NCBI GenBank assembly: GCA_903910385.1
Contig: CAIVZM010000014.1
Span: forward strand, 1-64,000
DNA: 64,000 nucleotides
Source: an uncultured Armatimonadota bacterium
GTDB taxonomy: Bacteria; Armatimonadota; Armatimonadia; Armatimonadales; Armatimonadaceae
Direction: 5' to 3'
Under the pieces are notes generated by a model that was not told the origin of the DNA, searched no databases, and was given only the letters and a program-made list of their open reading frames with translations. Shown here piece by piece: positions 18,801 through 27,089 of the stretch (position 1 is its first letter; each line of letters opens with the position of its first letter). A program made the position numbers and the translations under genes.

Positions 18801-21134
18801 GTTCGGCGGAACCGTGCCCGTCTTACCAGAGATGTACATGACATCGTAATCCGCCGCGACCAGCATATCGGTTCCCAGCGGCGGCGCTTTCCCGGCGCTG
18901 TCTAGGACAGTGATTCTGCCGTCTTCCACAATTTTGCCCGTATAGAGCGTGGTCGCTTTACCGGCATTGTAATTATCCTGCGCGGTGATCGGCGGGTTTG
19001 ACGTAGCGATAAAGATACGGATACGGGGCGCAATGAAGGCGCCCACATTCGCATTAGCGCCAGGAATAGCGACAAAGTACTGTCCTTCAGACGGACCTCC
19101 CGGCACTCCTCCCGCAATGCGTGTCTTTACGATTCCATTCTGCGATTCCGGGTCATTGCCAAAGCGTAAGACTTCATTTCGGGCGCCAAGCCAGTAAGCA
19201 AGAATACGGGGGCTGGCGGCGCCATTGTTAGTCCCTTCCACATAACGAGCCGGAATATACATCATCAGGTCATTGGTCTGACCGCCGCTGTTTCGTGAAA
19301 GAACGCTCAGTTCCGAATTCTGGCGAACGAAGCCGACCGCCGGGGAACCAGTCGGGCGTACCGAAATGTTTTGCGGCGCAGTATTGAAGGACTGGAACAG
19401 TATTGAGCCATCGCGAGCATCGATACAACGCACCATGCCGTTAGGCTCAACCTGATAAATCCGGTTTTCAAAAAACACTGGCGCAGGCGAGACGCTTCGG
19501 GGGATCACCTGTTGAGAAACGGTATTATAGGAGCCGCCTGTCCCGGCAACTGCCGCTATGACCGGCGTGGCAAGCAACGAGCCTCCCTGACGGGGAAACG
19601 CGGTCATGATTACCAGAGTCCCATCCGGCAAGGTGACAAAAATCCGGTCTTCCCGTGCATCGTTGCCATTGCTCGGAATCAGCTTGTTTGCGGTATTTGC
19701 GGTATAGACACTGGCAAACACCGGAGGAGAAGGCTGTGCGGTATCACTGGCATCGCCGCCTGTCCAGCGCCAGATCTCATCATAGGGGAGACCAAGTGAA
19801 AGATCGGGGCGTCCATCATCAATATTACCGTCGCCATCGAGATCACGAAGCGGGTTCAAATCGTAAGCGCGAACGGTAATCTTTCCGTTCTGCGTTCCGG
19901 TGACAAAGTAGGCGCCCTTGGCGATAACCCCCGCCGAGCGCGATTCGATGATATCGCCGCGTGAGTTCTGGACGGCTTTGGTCAGAGCGTTGTTGAAATC
20001 GAAGGTGGAGACCAGCGGAGCGCCGATGTTCTCAAAAGATGCAGCGGAACGTCGAGTATTTCGTCGGAAATCTCCCGTCGCGCTCCCCCAGGACACCATA
20101 TTATAGAGGAACTTCAGGTCTTCCGTATTGGCGGCATTGAAGTTCGATCCGGAATACGCCCCGGAGTTTCCGCCAGAACCGGCATTGACGCCACCGATAT
20201 AGTCGTTGATGTCACAACCACAGTCGCTGGCAGTAGCGATGACCGATCCACCACCGTAGTTTCCTGCCGCAATATAGGGAAGATTACTTCCCTGAACGCC
20301 GACGATATTGATCAGGACTTCCGGGTTCGGCGGTTGGGTCGTATCTTCGAGCGACACCATAAAGGAGGTGTATCGCTTGTCCCCAAGGCTGCCGATTTCA
20401 TCGAAAGTCAGTCGGTACGGCGTGTTCAACAAGGGATGATCCGGGTGGTTGACACTCGGTTTCCCGACCGGGCCACCGCCTTGAAACGATAGTTGCTCCA
20501 GAAAGAACGGGTTGGTTTTGGAGATATCCATCCCGCCGCAGTTCTCGATCCAGACAATGCCGCCCGCATCGACGACCTTCCGGAGTTTCTCACGATCCGC
20601 AGGCGAGAAAGACGTGGAGCGATGGTTCGTGATGAACAAAAGATCGAATTGCAACAAATCCTGAATGGATGCCTGACGCAAATACACTTCCCAGTAGGCC
20701 GCCATATTCTTGGTGACCTTCTGACCAACAGCGTAATCGCGCCGCTGACCGGCAGGCACTGTTACCCCGGTCATTCGCGCTTGCCAGCGGGCTTTTATCT
20801 CAGGAGTCACCGTGCCCGGCGCCAGCGGATTGATAAATTCCCACCCCGATGGCTTGATATCCGTTCGGGAATCCGCAACATGGAAGACATACGGATCCGG
20901 GTTTTCCGGACCTTTTGCCAACTGTGTGTCAAGCGTCGTGGATTCCAGTAACAGGATTCCCACCTTGAATTGGCGTTTGGACGAAGAATATGTCGTTCCG
21001 TCCGCAAGGGCGGGACGCGTGGCGACCACGGCAAGCGCCGCCGTCAATGCCATTGTTAGTGTGATTACCGTCCGCTTCGCCGCGTTGAGACGCGAAATCC
21101 AAAGGTTCATTTTTTTATTGCAATCAGCGTTCAT
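15840..21134 (-). CDS. Secreted DUF4159-like plus beta-propeller/NHL protein (PilY1-position), 1764 aa
   Basis: This 1764-aa protein has a signal peptide at residues 1-45 (hydrophobic 22-40, ending PALADG); M9 is an alternative start. Residues about 55-350 resemble DUF4159 / class-I glutamine-amidotransferase-like folds: LLQFDLLFITNH, a helix, DAGGIVWIENCGG, HPLLNTPY and NYGGGSVIATASDCG. Residues 431-444 (DLDGDGNIDDGRPD) match a dockerin/EF-hand-type calcium loop. Propeller-like strands follow (VRCIDARDGSILFQ, TIFAVNEQDG). Near the C-terminus are NHL-like repeats (LMADSGNNRVVRTD, YIIADSGNSRIIEV). PilY1 also joins an alpha/beta N-domain (vWA) to a calcium-binding propeller, so this could be an analogue with a different N-domain. 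It lies between the PilX-like gene and the 3471-aa gene. The pilus link is inferred from the operon. Confidence 0.75.
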   Translation of the reverse strand: MNADCNKKMNLWISRLNAAKRTVITLTMALTAALAVVATRPALADGTTYSSSKRQFKVGILLLESTTLDTQLAKGPENPDPYVFHVADSRTDIKPSGWEFINPLAPGTVTPEIKARWQARMTGVTVPAGQRRDYAVGQKVTKNMAAYWEVYLRQASIQDLLQFDLLFITNHRSTSFSPADREKLRKVVDAGGIVWIENCGGMDISKTNPFFLEQLSFQGGGPVGKPSVNHPDHPLLNTPYRLTFDEIGSLGDKRYTSFMVSLEDTTQPPNPEVLINIVGVQGSNLPYIAAGNYGGGSVIATASDCGCDINDYIGGVNAGSGGNSGAYSGSNFNAANTEDLKFLYNMVSWGSATGDFRRNTRRSAASFENIGAPLVSTFDFNNALTKAVQNSRGDIIESRSAGVIAKGAYFVTGTQNGKITVRAYDLNPLRDLDGDGNIDDGRPDLSLGLPYDEIWRWTGGDASDTAQPSPPVFASVYTANTANKLIPSNGNDAREDRIFVTLPDGTLVIMTAFPRQGGSLLATPVIAAVAGTGGSYNTVSQQVIPRSVSPAPVFFENRIYQVEPNGMVRCIDARDGSILFQSFNTAPQNISVRPTGSPAVGFVRQNSELSVLSRNSGGQTNDLMMYIPARYVEGTNNGAASPRILAYWLGARNEVLRFGNDPESQNGIVKTRIAGGVPGGPSEGQYFVAIPGANANVGAFIAPRIRIFIATSNPPITAQDNYNAGKATTLYTGKIVEDGRITVLDSAGKAPPLGTDMLVAADYDVMYISGKTGTVPPNYASNPTQIGARPNQLLTLGTNGIFRAAAADTPLDANFNPVTGGLFQRVGSGYALRSFSTPALSSDDTLFFAAIQAFTPTNPSSDNPPITTIFAVNEQDGDFLNPSNSRLRWRFPITNELEGTSTAFNRTVDDVNVQDIKPFLNYLTFDAAWPKTSSAVRQRTPEALTDIRVIGTPITTNDGLTYFLASAVSQYNAGRLVTLLMAFKTNPEITLNLPEPFDLNAGVTIQQADILSDQANGTAAVVRASSNQSNSPQLTLDADRGRVIVKNFRGSGSGFSASQSFVVRYYSREGRAERKIVIPPTPLGSTATVGEQVDATGRLSSNPGGFSPLLFYYVLPGMPLSQPSLVGDYIYYNVASRDPDSASFSNVGFVVAVDARPYSNDPQVRIGLSEQVMNVTDRVRVQNPDGTLAAAANTKSNHARILRLTPANTTPSFAEGGPVGGEGSLVVNSGIMGSGAAGSLAGVFAFNNGVTLIADSRRLLETSADASALWSMESTVARTSAGGPIPIYGPTGEITNPTPAPLGQFNVARTSLARPTSLQRIGGSDYLMADSGNNRVVRTDRGGNVVWGMTKAADPYGILASGDPLTLSEPTDLLYYVTPTLNAGLNAVTGYEVHYIIADSGNSRIIEVATYYDQTGGAVDAPVSPGSNTSNTAGSPVVVWSSRVASEQGKSLRFRSVQRAVGFGPAGTPYEGLYGYPYLTAVVSNVRLGIDGPSADAVGGSLVTMRYAPFNTALTFRDAGGTQKPAKLWLPPTTAGSARQSEPVGNGATLIAISEFNTLTVGPGTTNRLVKRINNPTFFQQLNLPANLNAGNPAKTLYLLCDLDGAYVLQARTDANGKTALDALWAFKQSDYNRMNTSRFNVVGSTVGVTLPLDAAPKFQPVSLQLLANGNYLITNGWTGRSSLFENGQFTGDVFEVKPNGSPVLATVPFTQTSFGGAFANFSVPRIDAGATNGGITIGLNRQIMGSGDGNTGLLEQPIFAIRP

Positions 21135-21175
21135 TATGCAGGACGCCTCACTCGAATCATCGTGTATGCAGACCG

Positions 21176-24100
21176 TTAACGGGTCGGCAGATTTGTCGTA
21201 TCACTTCCCGAATAAAGCAGTCCGGGCGCGACGGGAAGGCGCGGCGCGAATGGCAGCGGTTCCGTCGGATTATAAAGATTGGCACGCAGAGGCGTTCCTC
21301 GCGCCGCGCCATTGTACATCTGCGAGTAAGGCGAAATGGAGCGAGGGTCAAATTCAAAAATCAGACCATTTCCTGCGCCTTTTCCGTTGGCGTCACCGCC
21401 GGGATATGTTCCTACCGGACCGTGCGCCGTCCCCAGCAATGCCTGTTGTGAAGGATAGTTCGTGCGGTTCAGCAGTCCTGTTGAACCATAATAGCTCGGA
21501 ACCCAGCCCCACTTTTCCATCCAGGCGCCCTGATCCGCGATTTCCGCTGGACGGTTCTCGGTTATCGAACCGCAGAACGTGATCCGGACATCCATCGGCT
21601 CTCGATAGAACGGATAGCGTGGATCGATGCGCCGACGCTGAGCATTACCATTAGCGTCCAGAATCGGGACTTCGCCATCGCGGTAGAGTCGCGGCTTGTT
21701 GTCCGAGGGATCGTTTCGCAAAAATGCTTCGACCGTATCGTTCGGATTCGGATTGAACCAGGGGCCGGGAATAATGAAGAATGCGCCTTCCTGAGCGTAC
21801 ATCATCGCTTCGATACGAATATCCAGCGGAACCACTCCTACACGGGTAGCAAGATACGTACCGCCGGGCGTACTGCCGGGGACGTTCGCATTCGCATCGA
21901 AGTGCAGAGAAATACGGTTATCCAGTCCCAGAGTTGGCAGTCCTCCGGTAAACGGATACTGGTTCTGCGGATACAACGCCGCCAGTGGCAAAGTAAAGCG
22001 GTCATATGCAAAGGTGGAAGGCGAAAGACCTACCGCCGGCCCCAGCGTCAGGACGTTGGGTTCCGGTGAGACAATGTTGCCAGGAATCGCCGGGGAGAAC
22101 CCCAGTGGATTGTCACCCGCCGCCGTCTGGTTGACAAAAGCGTTCAGGTAAACGTCCCGCGTATTGCCGGACGTGTGCCGCAACATCAGGAAGGGCTGTC
22201 GATCAGGATCGCTGCCCGTCAGGTACGACGGCGTCAACAGACCGTTTGTTACCGGGTCGAAACCCGCTGGTCCAAAATTGGCGTTCAGGACGAACGTATC
22301 TTTCCCGAAATCCGGGGTCAGGGAAATTCCCGTCGCTGTGGGGTCAATGAACGTCTGACTGTCCTTGAAGTTCATGAACTGCGTGGTATTGATCGCGACA
22401 TTGTTCTTCGCCAGTAGCGCGATAGTCGAACGTCCTCGAACATTGCCAATCGTCTGAGCGTTCAGACCGGACGGCGGATTCGCAATCAATTCCGGCGTAA
22501 TGTTGTCGCGCAACAGGTTGCCGTCCACGTAGATGTTCTGATTCGAAACGATGGTCAGATGGCGGACGAAAAGCTTTTTCGTTTCCGGATCGACACCACC
22601 CGCCACTCCCCGCACCCGGACATTGCCTTCCGCATGGATCACGAAGTCTCCTTCGTAATATGTCCCGCCGGAAAACGTTTCCTTGACTTCCAGAGCCGGG
22701 TAACCCGCAAACTTGCGGTCATCCGGCATTCCGGCGATCGCTCCCAGACTCGCCGGTTTTCCGGCAACGTCGCGGAGCGGCGTGTAACGGTAGATTCGGG
22801 AGACGCCGCTACGCAGTCGCTGACCGCTTGCCGGGTCACGGAAGTAGTATGCTTGCCGTCCCTGAGTATAGGGGGAAAGCTCCATGACAAAGCCGCGCGG
22901 AGTCAGCGTGATCGTAATCGCCGGAGGAACATACTCGAAGTCGCCTCGCCAGTAGTTCTTGCGCGGAATGCCGAATGCGCCATCATCCGGAAGTCGGGGG
23001 TTCAACCAGTCATTGCGTAGCGAATACCCTCCGAACAGGGTCGAAGACGAGCTTTGCACATCGCTGTTATTGTCGATATACAGTCCCTGCCCGTAACCAT
23101 ACGTGCCGGCATTCGTCGCAACGCGATTGTTTACATCATCGCCCGTACCGAGCGAATATTCCAGGTTGCTCTTGTCCGTGATATAGGGCAAGGGTGCGCT
23201 ATCGCGGGTCAGGGCGCGGTAGCGGGTCAGCCCATCCGCGCTAATGGTAGCGTCAATAAGTGGCGGCGAGGTACGTCCTACCGAGCGCAAATTCTGGTAT
23301 TGATTACCAAATTTGTCCTGCTCGATTGGCAGCGAACCGGTTTCGCTACCGCGCGGGTTGTCCCGGATCAAGGCAAACCCTGCCGTATTGTTCAGTCGGG
23401 CGACTTCCGAACCGAGTGTGGTAAACAAGGGTGAGGCGCTTGGCAAAAGGTTCGGCGCGTTGCCGGGCGTCACATTCTGTCCCAGACCAATCGTAGAGAT
23501 AAAGACCTGTGTTGCATCCCCGGCGGACGTAATCTCCGTGGTATCGCTGACTTCGTTTAGAGTGATCGATCCTGCCACTTCTATGGCTTCGTTTCGTGAC
23601 GGGTTCAACTGAATCCGGTTGATCCCATAAAAGGTCAGCGGCGCGTTGACACGGATCGGTCCCTGAAGTATGTTCTCGATGTTTCGAACAATCGGGTTTC
23701 CGTTCTGATCACGGTCACGCACCGGGAATGGGGCGCCCAGCGCGACCGGCCCGGGCTTGTTGTCCTTATTGGTGATTTGACGAACGTACTCGTTCAAGCC
23801 AATCGCTTTATAGGCGACACGCTCCACCTTCTGGGCAATTCCCTGCGAGTTACCGTAAGTGGTTGGGTCACGAGGGTCGATCTGCCCGACACGTCCCACG
23901 GCATCCAGCCGAATATAGCGGCTGAGCGGATCGTTACCGGTCGGTCGATAGCTGACGCGCACCAGAGCGCGTCCGCCGACCGCCGGACCCCGTTCACGGC
24001 CCCCCGCAATATCGCTTCCGAAGTTGACACGGGTATAACCGCAGGGTTCGGCATCCGTGACCCCGTCCTTGTTAGCGTCCATACACGGGCGCAACCAGGT

Positions 24101-24475
24101 ATAGTCAGGATCGTTGGCGCTGAGCGTGGTACATGCCTGATTGAAGGCGCAGTCGGGAATGTTGCGCCAGTCCGCGCCTTCGGGCGAGTTTGTCAACTGG
24201 TCGTCCAAATAACGAACTCCGGCATCGGCGAACCGATCCGCCTGAGTCGCTCGAGCGGCGGCGCTTGTCCCACGGATATTGTTGGAAATAATGGCGATAA
24301 AGATGCCCGCCAGAAACAACAGGAGGAACAACACAATCACTGCGACGATTGCTGATTGTCCGGCCTGTCCGCGTCGTCGGCGCATTGCCGCCGTTGCAGG
24401 ACTGCGCCATCCGCTATCGTCCACTGCGCGGAATCGCTTTATGCTCATCCCTGTATTTTCTTGCCGCGTTATCAT
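21176..24475 (-). CDS. PilX-like minor pilin, greatly enlarged (1099 aa)
   Basis: This 1099-aa protein has a basic N-terminus (RRRRGQAG), one hydrophobic helix at about residues 41-63 (SAIVAVIVLFLLLFLAGIF), then NNIRGTSAAARATQADRFAD, the helix-plus-alignment region seen in PilX-type minor pilins. The Glu normally at position 5 of the mature pilin is absent (QSAIV after AG), as in many PilX N-termini. The rest is a large beta-rich domain full of Asn, Pro and Gly. Pseudomonas PilX is about 200 aa. It follows the PilW-like gene and precedes the propeller genes, matching pilV-W-X-Y1 order. The start may be M1 or M10 (24448). It is probably membrane-anchored, then part of the pilus priming complex. 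The family call is from N-terminus and context only. Confidence 0.65.
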   Translation of the reverse strand: MITRQENTGMSIKRFRAVDDSGWRSPATAAMRRRRGQAGQSAIVAVIVLFLLLFLAGIFIAIISNNIRGTSAAARATQADRFADAGVRYLDDQLTNSPEGADWRNIPDCAFNQACTTLSANDPDYTWLRPCMDANKDGVTDAEPCGYTRVNFGSDIAGGRERGPAVGGRALVRVSYRPTGNDPLSRYIRLDAVGRVGQIDPRDPTTYGNSQGIAQKVERVAYKAIGLNEYVRQITNKDNKPGPVALGAPFPVRDRDQNGNPIVRNIENILQGPIRVNAPLTFYGINRIQLNPSRNEAIEVAGSITLNEVSDTTEITSAGDATQVFISTIGLGQNVTPGNAPNLLPSASPLFTTLGSEVARLNNTAGFALIRDNPRGSETGSLPIEQDKFGNQYQNLRSVGRTSPPLIDATISADGLTRYRALTRDSAPLPYITDKSNLEYSLGTGDDVNNRVATNAGTYGYGQGLYIDNNSDVQSSSSTLFGGYSLRNDWLNPRLPDDGAFGIPRKNYWRGDFEYVPPAITITLTPRGFVMELSPYTQGRQAYYFRDPASGQRLRSGVSRIYRYTPLRDVAGKPASLGAIAGMPDDRKFAGYPALEVKETFSGGTYYEGDFVIHAEGNVRVRGVAGGVDPETKKLFVRHLTIVSNQNIYVDGNLLRDNITPELIANPPSGLNAQTIGNVRGRSTIALLAKNNVAINTTQFMNFKDSQTFIDPTATGISLTPDFGKDTFVLNANFGPAGFDPVTNGLLTPSYLTGSDPDRQPFLMLRHTSGNTRDVYLNAFVNQTAAGDNPLGFSPAIPGNIVSPEPNVLTLGPAVGLSPSTFAYDRFTLPLAALYPQNQYPFTGGLPTLGLDNRISLHFDANANVPGSTPGGTYLATRVGVVPLDIRIEAMMYAQEGAFFIIPGPWFNPNPNDTVEAFLRNDPSDNKPRLYRDGEVPILDANGNAQRRRIDPRYPFYREPMDVRITFCGSITENRPAEIADQGAWMEKWGWVPSYYGSTGLLNRTNYPSQQALLGTAHGPVGTYPGGDANGKGAGNGLIFEFDPRSISPYSQMYNGAARGTPLRANLYNPTEPLPFAPRLPVAPGLLYSGSDTTNLPTR

Positions 24476-24540
24476 TTTTATCTCTAGTTTACCTGCGTCT
24501 TTAGACGGCTCAATGCGCCTCTTATGTTCGGCGGATTTCA

Positions 24541-24583
24541 GAGCGGGGAAGGAAGGCGTCTTTTCCTTGCCTTTCCCTCGCTC
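24541..24583. other. Imperfect hairpin between PilW-like and PilX-like genes
   Basis: GAGCGGGGAAGG near 24541 and CCTTTCCCTCGCTC ending at 24583 can form an imperfect purine/pyrimidine-rich stem. It sits in the 134-base gap between the two prepilin genes and has no clear U-tract; it could tune relative expression. Confidence 0.25.
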
Positions 24584-24609
24584 CAGAATCTGAAACTCCG
24601 GTTACCGAC

Positions 24610-27021
24610 CTATCGCGATATATTTCCGACGGTGATTTTGTCGTTGACCTGCGCCGATTGCGGAAGTCCCGAGGAGACATCGTACACACGGGGAACCAGC
24701 ATCACATTTATGGAAGAACGGGTCGCATAGTCCAGCTTGATAACGTCCGCCTCAGGGCGAATGCCTTCCGCCGTTTTCTGAGCGTCTCCACTGGTGATCG
24801 GAACCCGTGATGTGTTCAATGGGTGCCCCTGCTGATCACGGGAGTAGTTGTTCTGCCATAGATAGCTGACGCGTACTTCGCCCTGCGGCCCGCTGTTGTC
24901 CTGAGACGACCGGGCGGGAAGACCCGCCGCCGTGTCCGGCGAAGAAATCGACGGCAATTCGTCGAAGAACAGAACCGGAGCCGGGTAATAGCTTTCGATG
25001 TCCTGCGCCAGCGTATAGTTGAGCGGGCCGGAGCGGATATAGCGGCGGTCGCCCGTATTCGCCGCGTTAGGCGTGTTGACGGTGGTCGGTTTCGCCAGCG
25101 CTTCGGTAACAGGAATACGGAAGTAGGTATTCATGATCAGCTTACCGGTGGCATCCAGCGTCAGATTGTTGTCGGGCGCAAGCACCGTCTCGGTTCCCGG
25201 CGCAATCAGAATGCCCCGGAAGTTGGTCACACCGGAATAACTGCCATCCGCATTAGAAACACCCAGCGTCACAAAAGGCGAAGCGAAGGAAGCTCCCGCC
25301 GAAGCGAAAGGAGCCATTGGCTTGGTCGCCGGATAGTAGGCGGGATAAGCCAGAGTCGTCCCCAGAATTCCCTGATTGGTCGGAATCACTACGGGTCCTG
25401 TCTCAGAAGCGATGCTCTGTCCCTGCGTATATCGGTTGAAGCGATCCGCGATATCCGCACGGGAGTTTTGCCGGAAGACCAATGGGAACAACGACCCGAC
25501 ATTCGGCGGATCAGTCGCATTGTCCGCGCCCGGCCCGGCTTCCATGTCTCTCAGGTTAATGGCGGTCGCGTCAAGCCCGTAAGGCACATACCGGGGAACC
25601 CCCGTCGGCGAAACCGGGAACGGCGCAAAAGCCGTCTCCACTCGCCCTCGGGACGCATCGAGTTGCAGCGTTATATTGCGGGTATGGATGAAAATCTTTC
25701 CGGTTGAAGGATCCAGTAACCACCAGTAGTTCGCAGGCGTCGCTGTCAGCGAACCGCTGCTATTCCCCAGGCGAACGCGCAGGCGGGTCGCCAGCGTACC
25801 CGGAATTTGCGCCTGCTCGACGATAAAGGAAATACTGCCGAACGGATCCGTGGCGTTAGCGGGACCATCTTTGTGTTGCGTCGCGCTACGATACACCGTC
25901 ACCGTGAAGGGATACGTCCATAATGCGCTCTGCGCCGTATAAAGGGTGGGAACGGCGCCCGGAGCGTCCGCGTTGACATTGGTCAGGAATCCGGGCGTCG
26001 CCGTATCGCTTAAAACCGTAGACGGCGCAAAAGTTGCGTTCAACTGGAATGGGCTCGCCGCCACCAGATTGCGTCCATTATCGCGTCGCCATCCGATCAA
26101 ATCAAGGTTCGGCGTTGACAGAACAGGGGCTGCAGCATTGCGCCAGTTTTCGGCGTAAGTGCGCCCATTGCCTCGTTTACCGACCTTATTGACGGTCGTC
26201 GCCTTGTTCACATTGTAAAAGAAGCTCGGGTCATTGAACCCGCCCGCCAGATTCGGGTAAGCCTGTGTCTGGTCGATCAGATCGGGATCGGACGGGTCAA
26301 ATTCCGCCCGGTAGAGAATAAACAGGTTTTGCGAAGCGCTGTCCGTGCGCGGGAATTCAAAGACATTGCGGTAATACTCCGGTTCGCCTTTAGCAGTCAG
26401 GTTACTTCGCAGACCGATAAAGTAGCGGATCACCCGATTGCCCGGAGAACCGGGAATAGCGACGGGAGAACCGCCCATCGTCTCACCTGTCCGAGGATCA
26501 ATTCCGACCAGTGGCTTGCCGGTAGTCGGGTCAATAGCCGTCTTGTCTCCGGCGCCGCGCGTTGCGGAAGGAACGAAATCGATCTTGCCGTAGAGCACTG
26601 TCGGGCGCGGGTTATTGTTGCCATTCTGTATCGGGTACATGATGGGGTCGCGGGCGTCATTGGCGTCCGGCTTTCCATCATTGTTGGCATCCGGCCCCAG
26701 AGGCAGGACAATGGGAGCGTTGGTATTGTCATAAACATAGGCGGCCTGAGAAAGCTCCGCCCGCAGTTGCTCGATGCCATAGCGCATCGCTTCCTGCGCC
26801 GCCGAATAAGCGCGGGCGCGGTTGGTCAACCGGAAGCCCTGCACCAGTGGCCCCAGCACCAAAGCAAGTAGCAGTCCTGTCAGAGCGATGACTACCAGAA
26901 TCTCAACGAGCGTAAACGCTCGCGCTTTCCGTATGGTTCGCCCCGTCCCTTTATTAATCGTGTGCCCGGTATTCGACATTTTTCTTCTCATCCGCTTCGC
27001 AGGCGCCCTTGCGCCCGGCAT
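24610..27021 (-). CDS. PilW-like prepilin, greatly enlarged (803 aa)
   Basis: This 803-aa protein carries a class III prepilin signal: leader RTIRKARA, cleavage before FTLVEILVVIALTGLLLALV, with Glu at mature position 5. The residue before cleavage is Ala (position 35), not the usual Gly. After the N-terminal helix, RAYSAAQEAMRYGIEQLRAEL fits PilW/PulJ-type minor pilins. The remaining 700 residues form an exposed domain with Asp/Asn-rich loops such as DANNDGKPDANDARD (about 134-148), which could bind calcium. Normal PilW is about 270-350 aa. M15 is an alternative start giving a shorter leader. It lies between PilV-like and PilX-like genes on one strand. Confidence 0.8.
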   Translation of the reverse strand: MPGARAPAKRMRRKMSNTGHTINKGTGRTIRKARAFTLVEILVVIALTGLLLALVLGPLVQGFRLTNRARAYSAAQEAMRYGIEQLRAELSQAAYVYDNTNAPIVLPLGPDANNDGKPDANDARDPIMYPIQNGNNNPRPTVLYGKIDFVPSATRGAGDKTAIDPTTGKPLVGIDPRTGETMGGSPVAIPGSPGNRVIRYFIGLRSNLTAKGEPEYYRNVFEFPRTDSASQNLFILYRAEFDPSDPDLIDQTQAYPNLAGGFNDPSFFYNVNKATTVNKVGKRGNGRTYAENWRNAAAPVLSTPNLDLIGWRRDNGRNLVAASPFQLNATFAPSTVLSDTATPGFLTNVNADAPGAVPTLYTAQSALWTYPFTVTVYRSATQHKDGPANATDPFGSISFIVEQAQIPGTLATRLRVRLGNSSGSLTATPANYWWLLDPSTGKIFIHTRNITLQLDASRGRVETAFAPFPVSPTGVPRYVPYGLDATAINLRDMEAGPGADNATDPPNVGSLFPLVFRQNSRADIADRFNRYTQGQSIASETGPVVIPTNQGILGTTLAYPAYYPATKPMAPFASAGASFASPFVTLGVSNADGSYSGVTNFRGILIAPGTETVLAPDNNLTLDATGKLIMNTYFRIPVTEALAKPTTVNTPNAANTGDRRYIRSGPLNYTLAQDIESYYPAPVLFFDELPSISSPDTAAGLPARSSQDNSGPQGEVRVSYLWQNNYSRDQQGHPLNTSRVPITSGDAQKTAEGIRPEADVIKLDYATRSSINVMLVPRVYDVSSGLPQSAQVNDKITVGNISR

Positions 27022-27089
27022 CGCCTCACCCGACGAGGCTTTTCACTCGCCGATTCGGAAACCTCACCGAAATCCTTTACAGATCGTCA

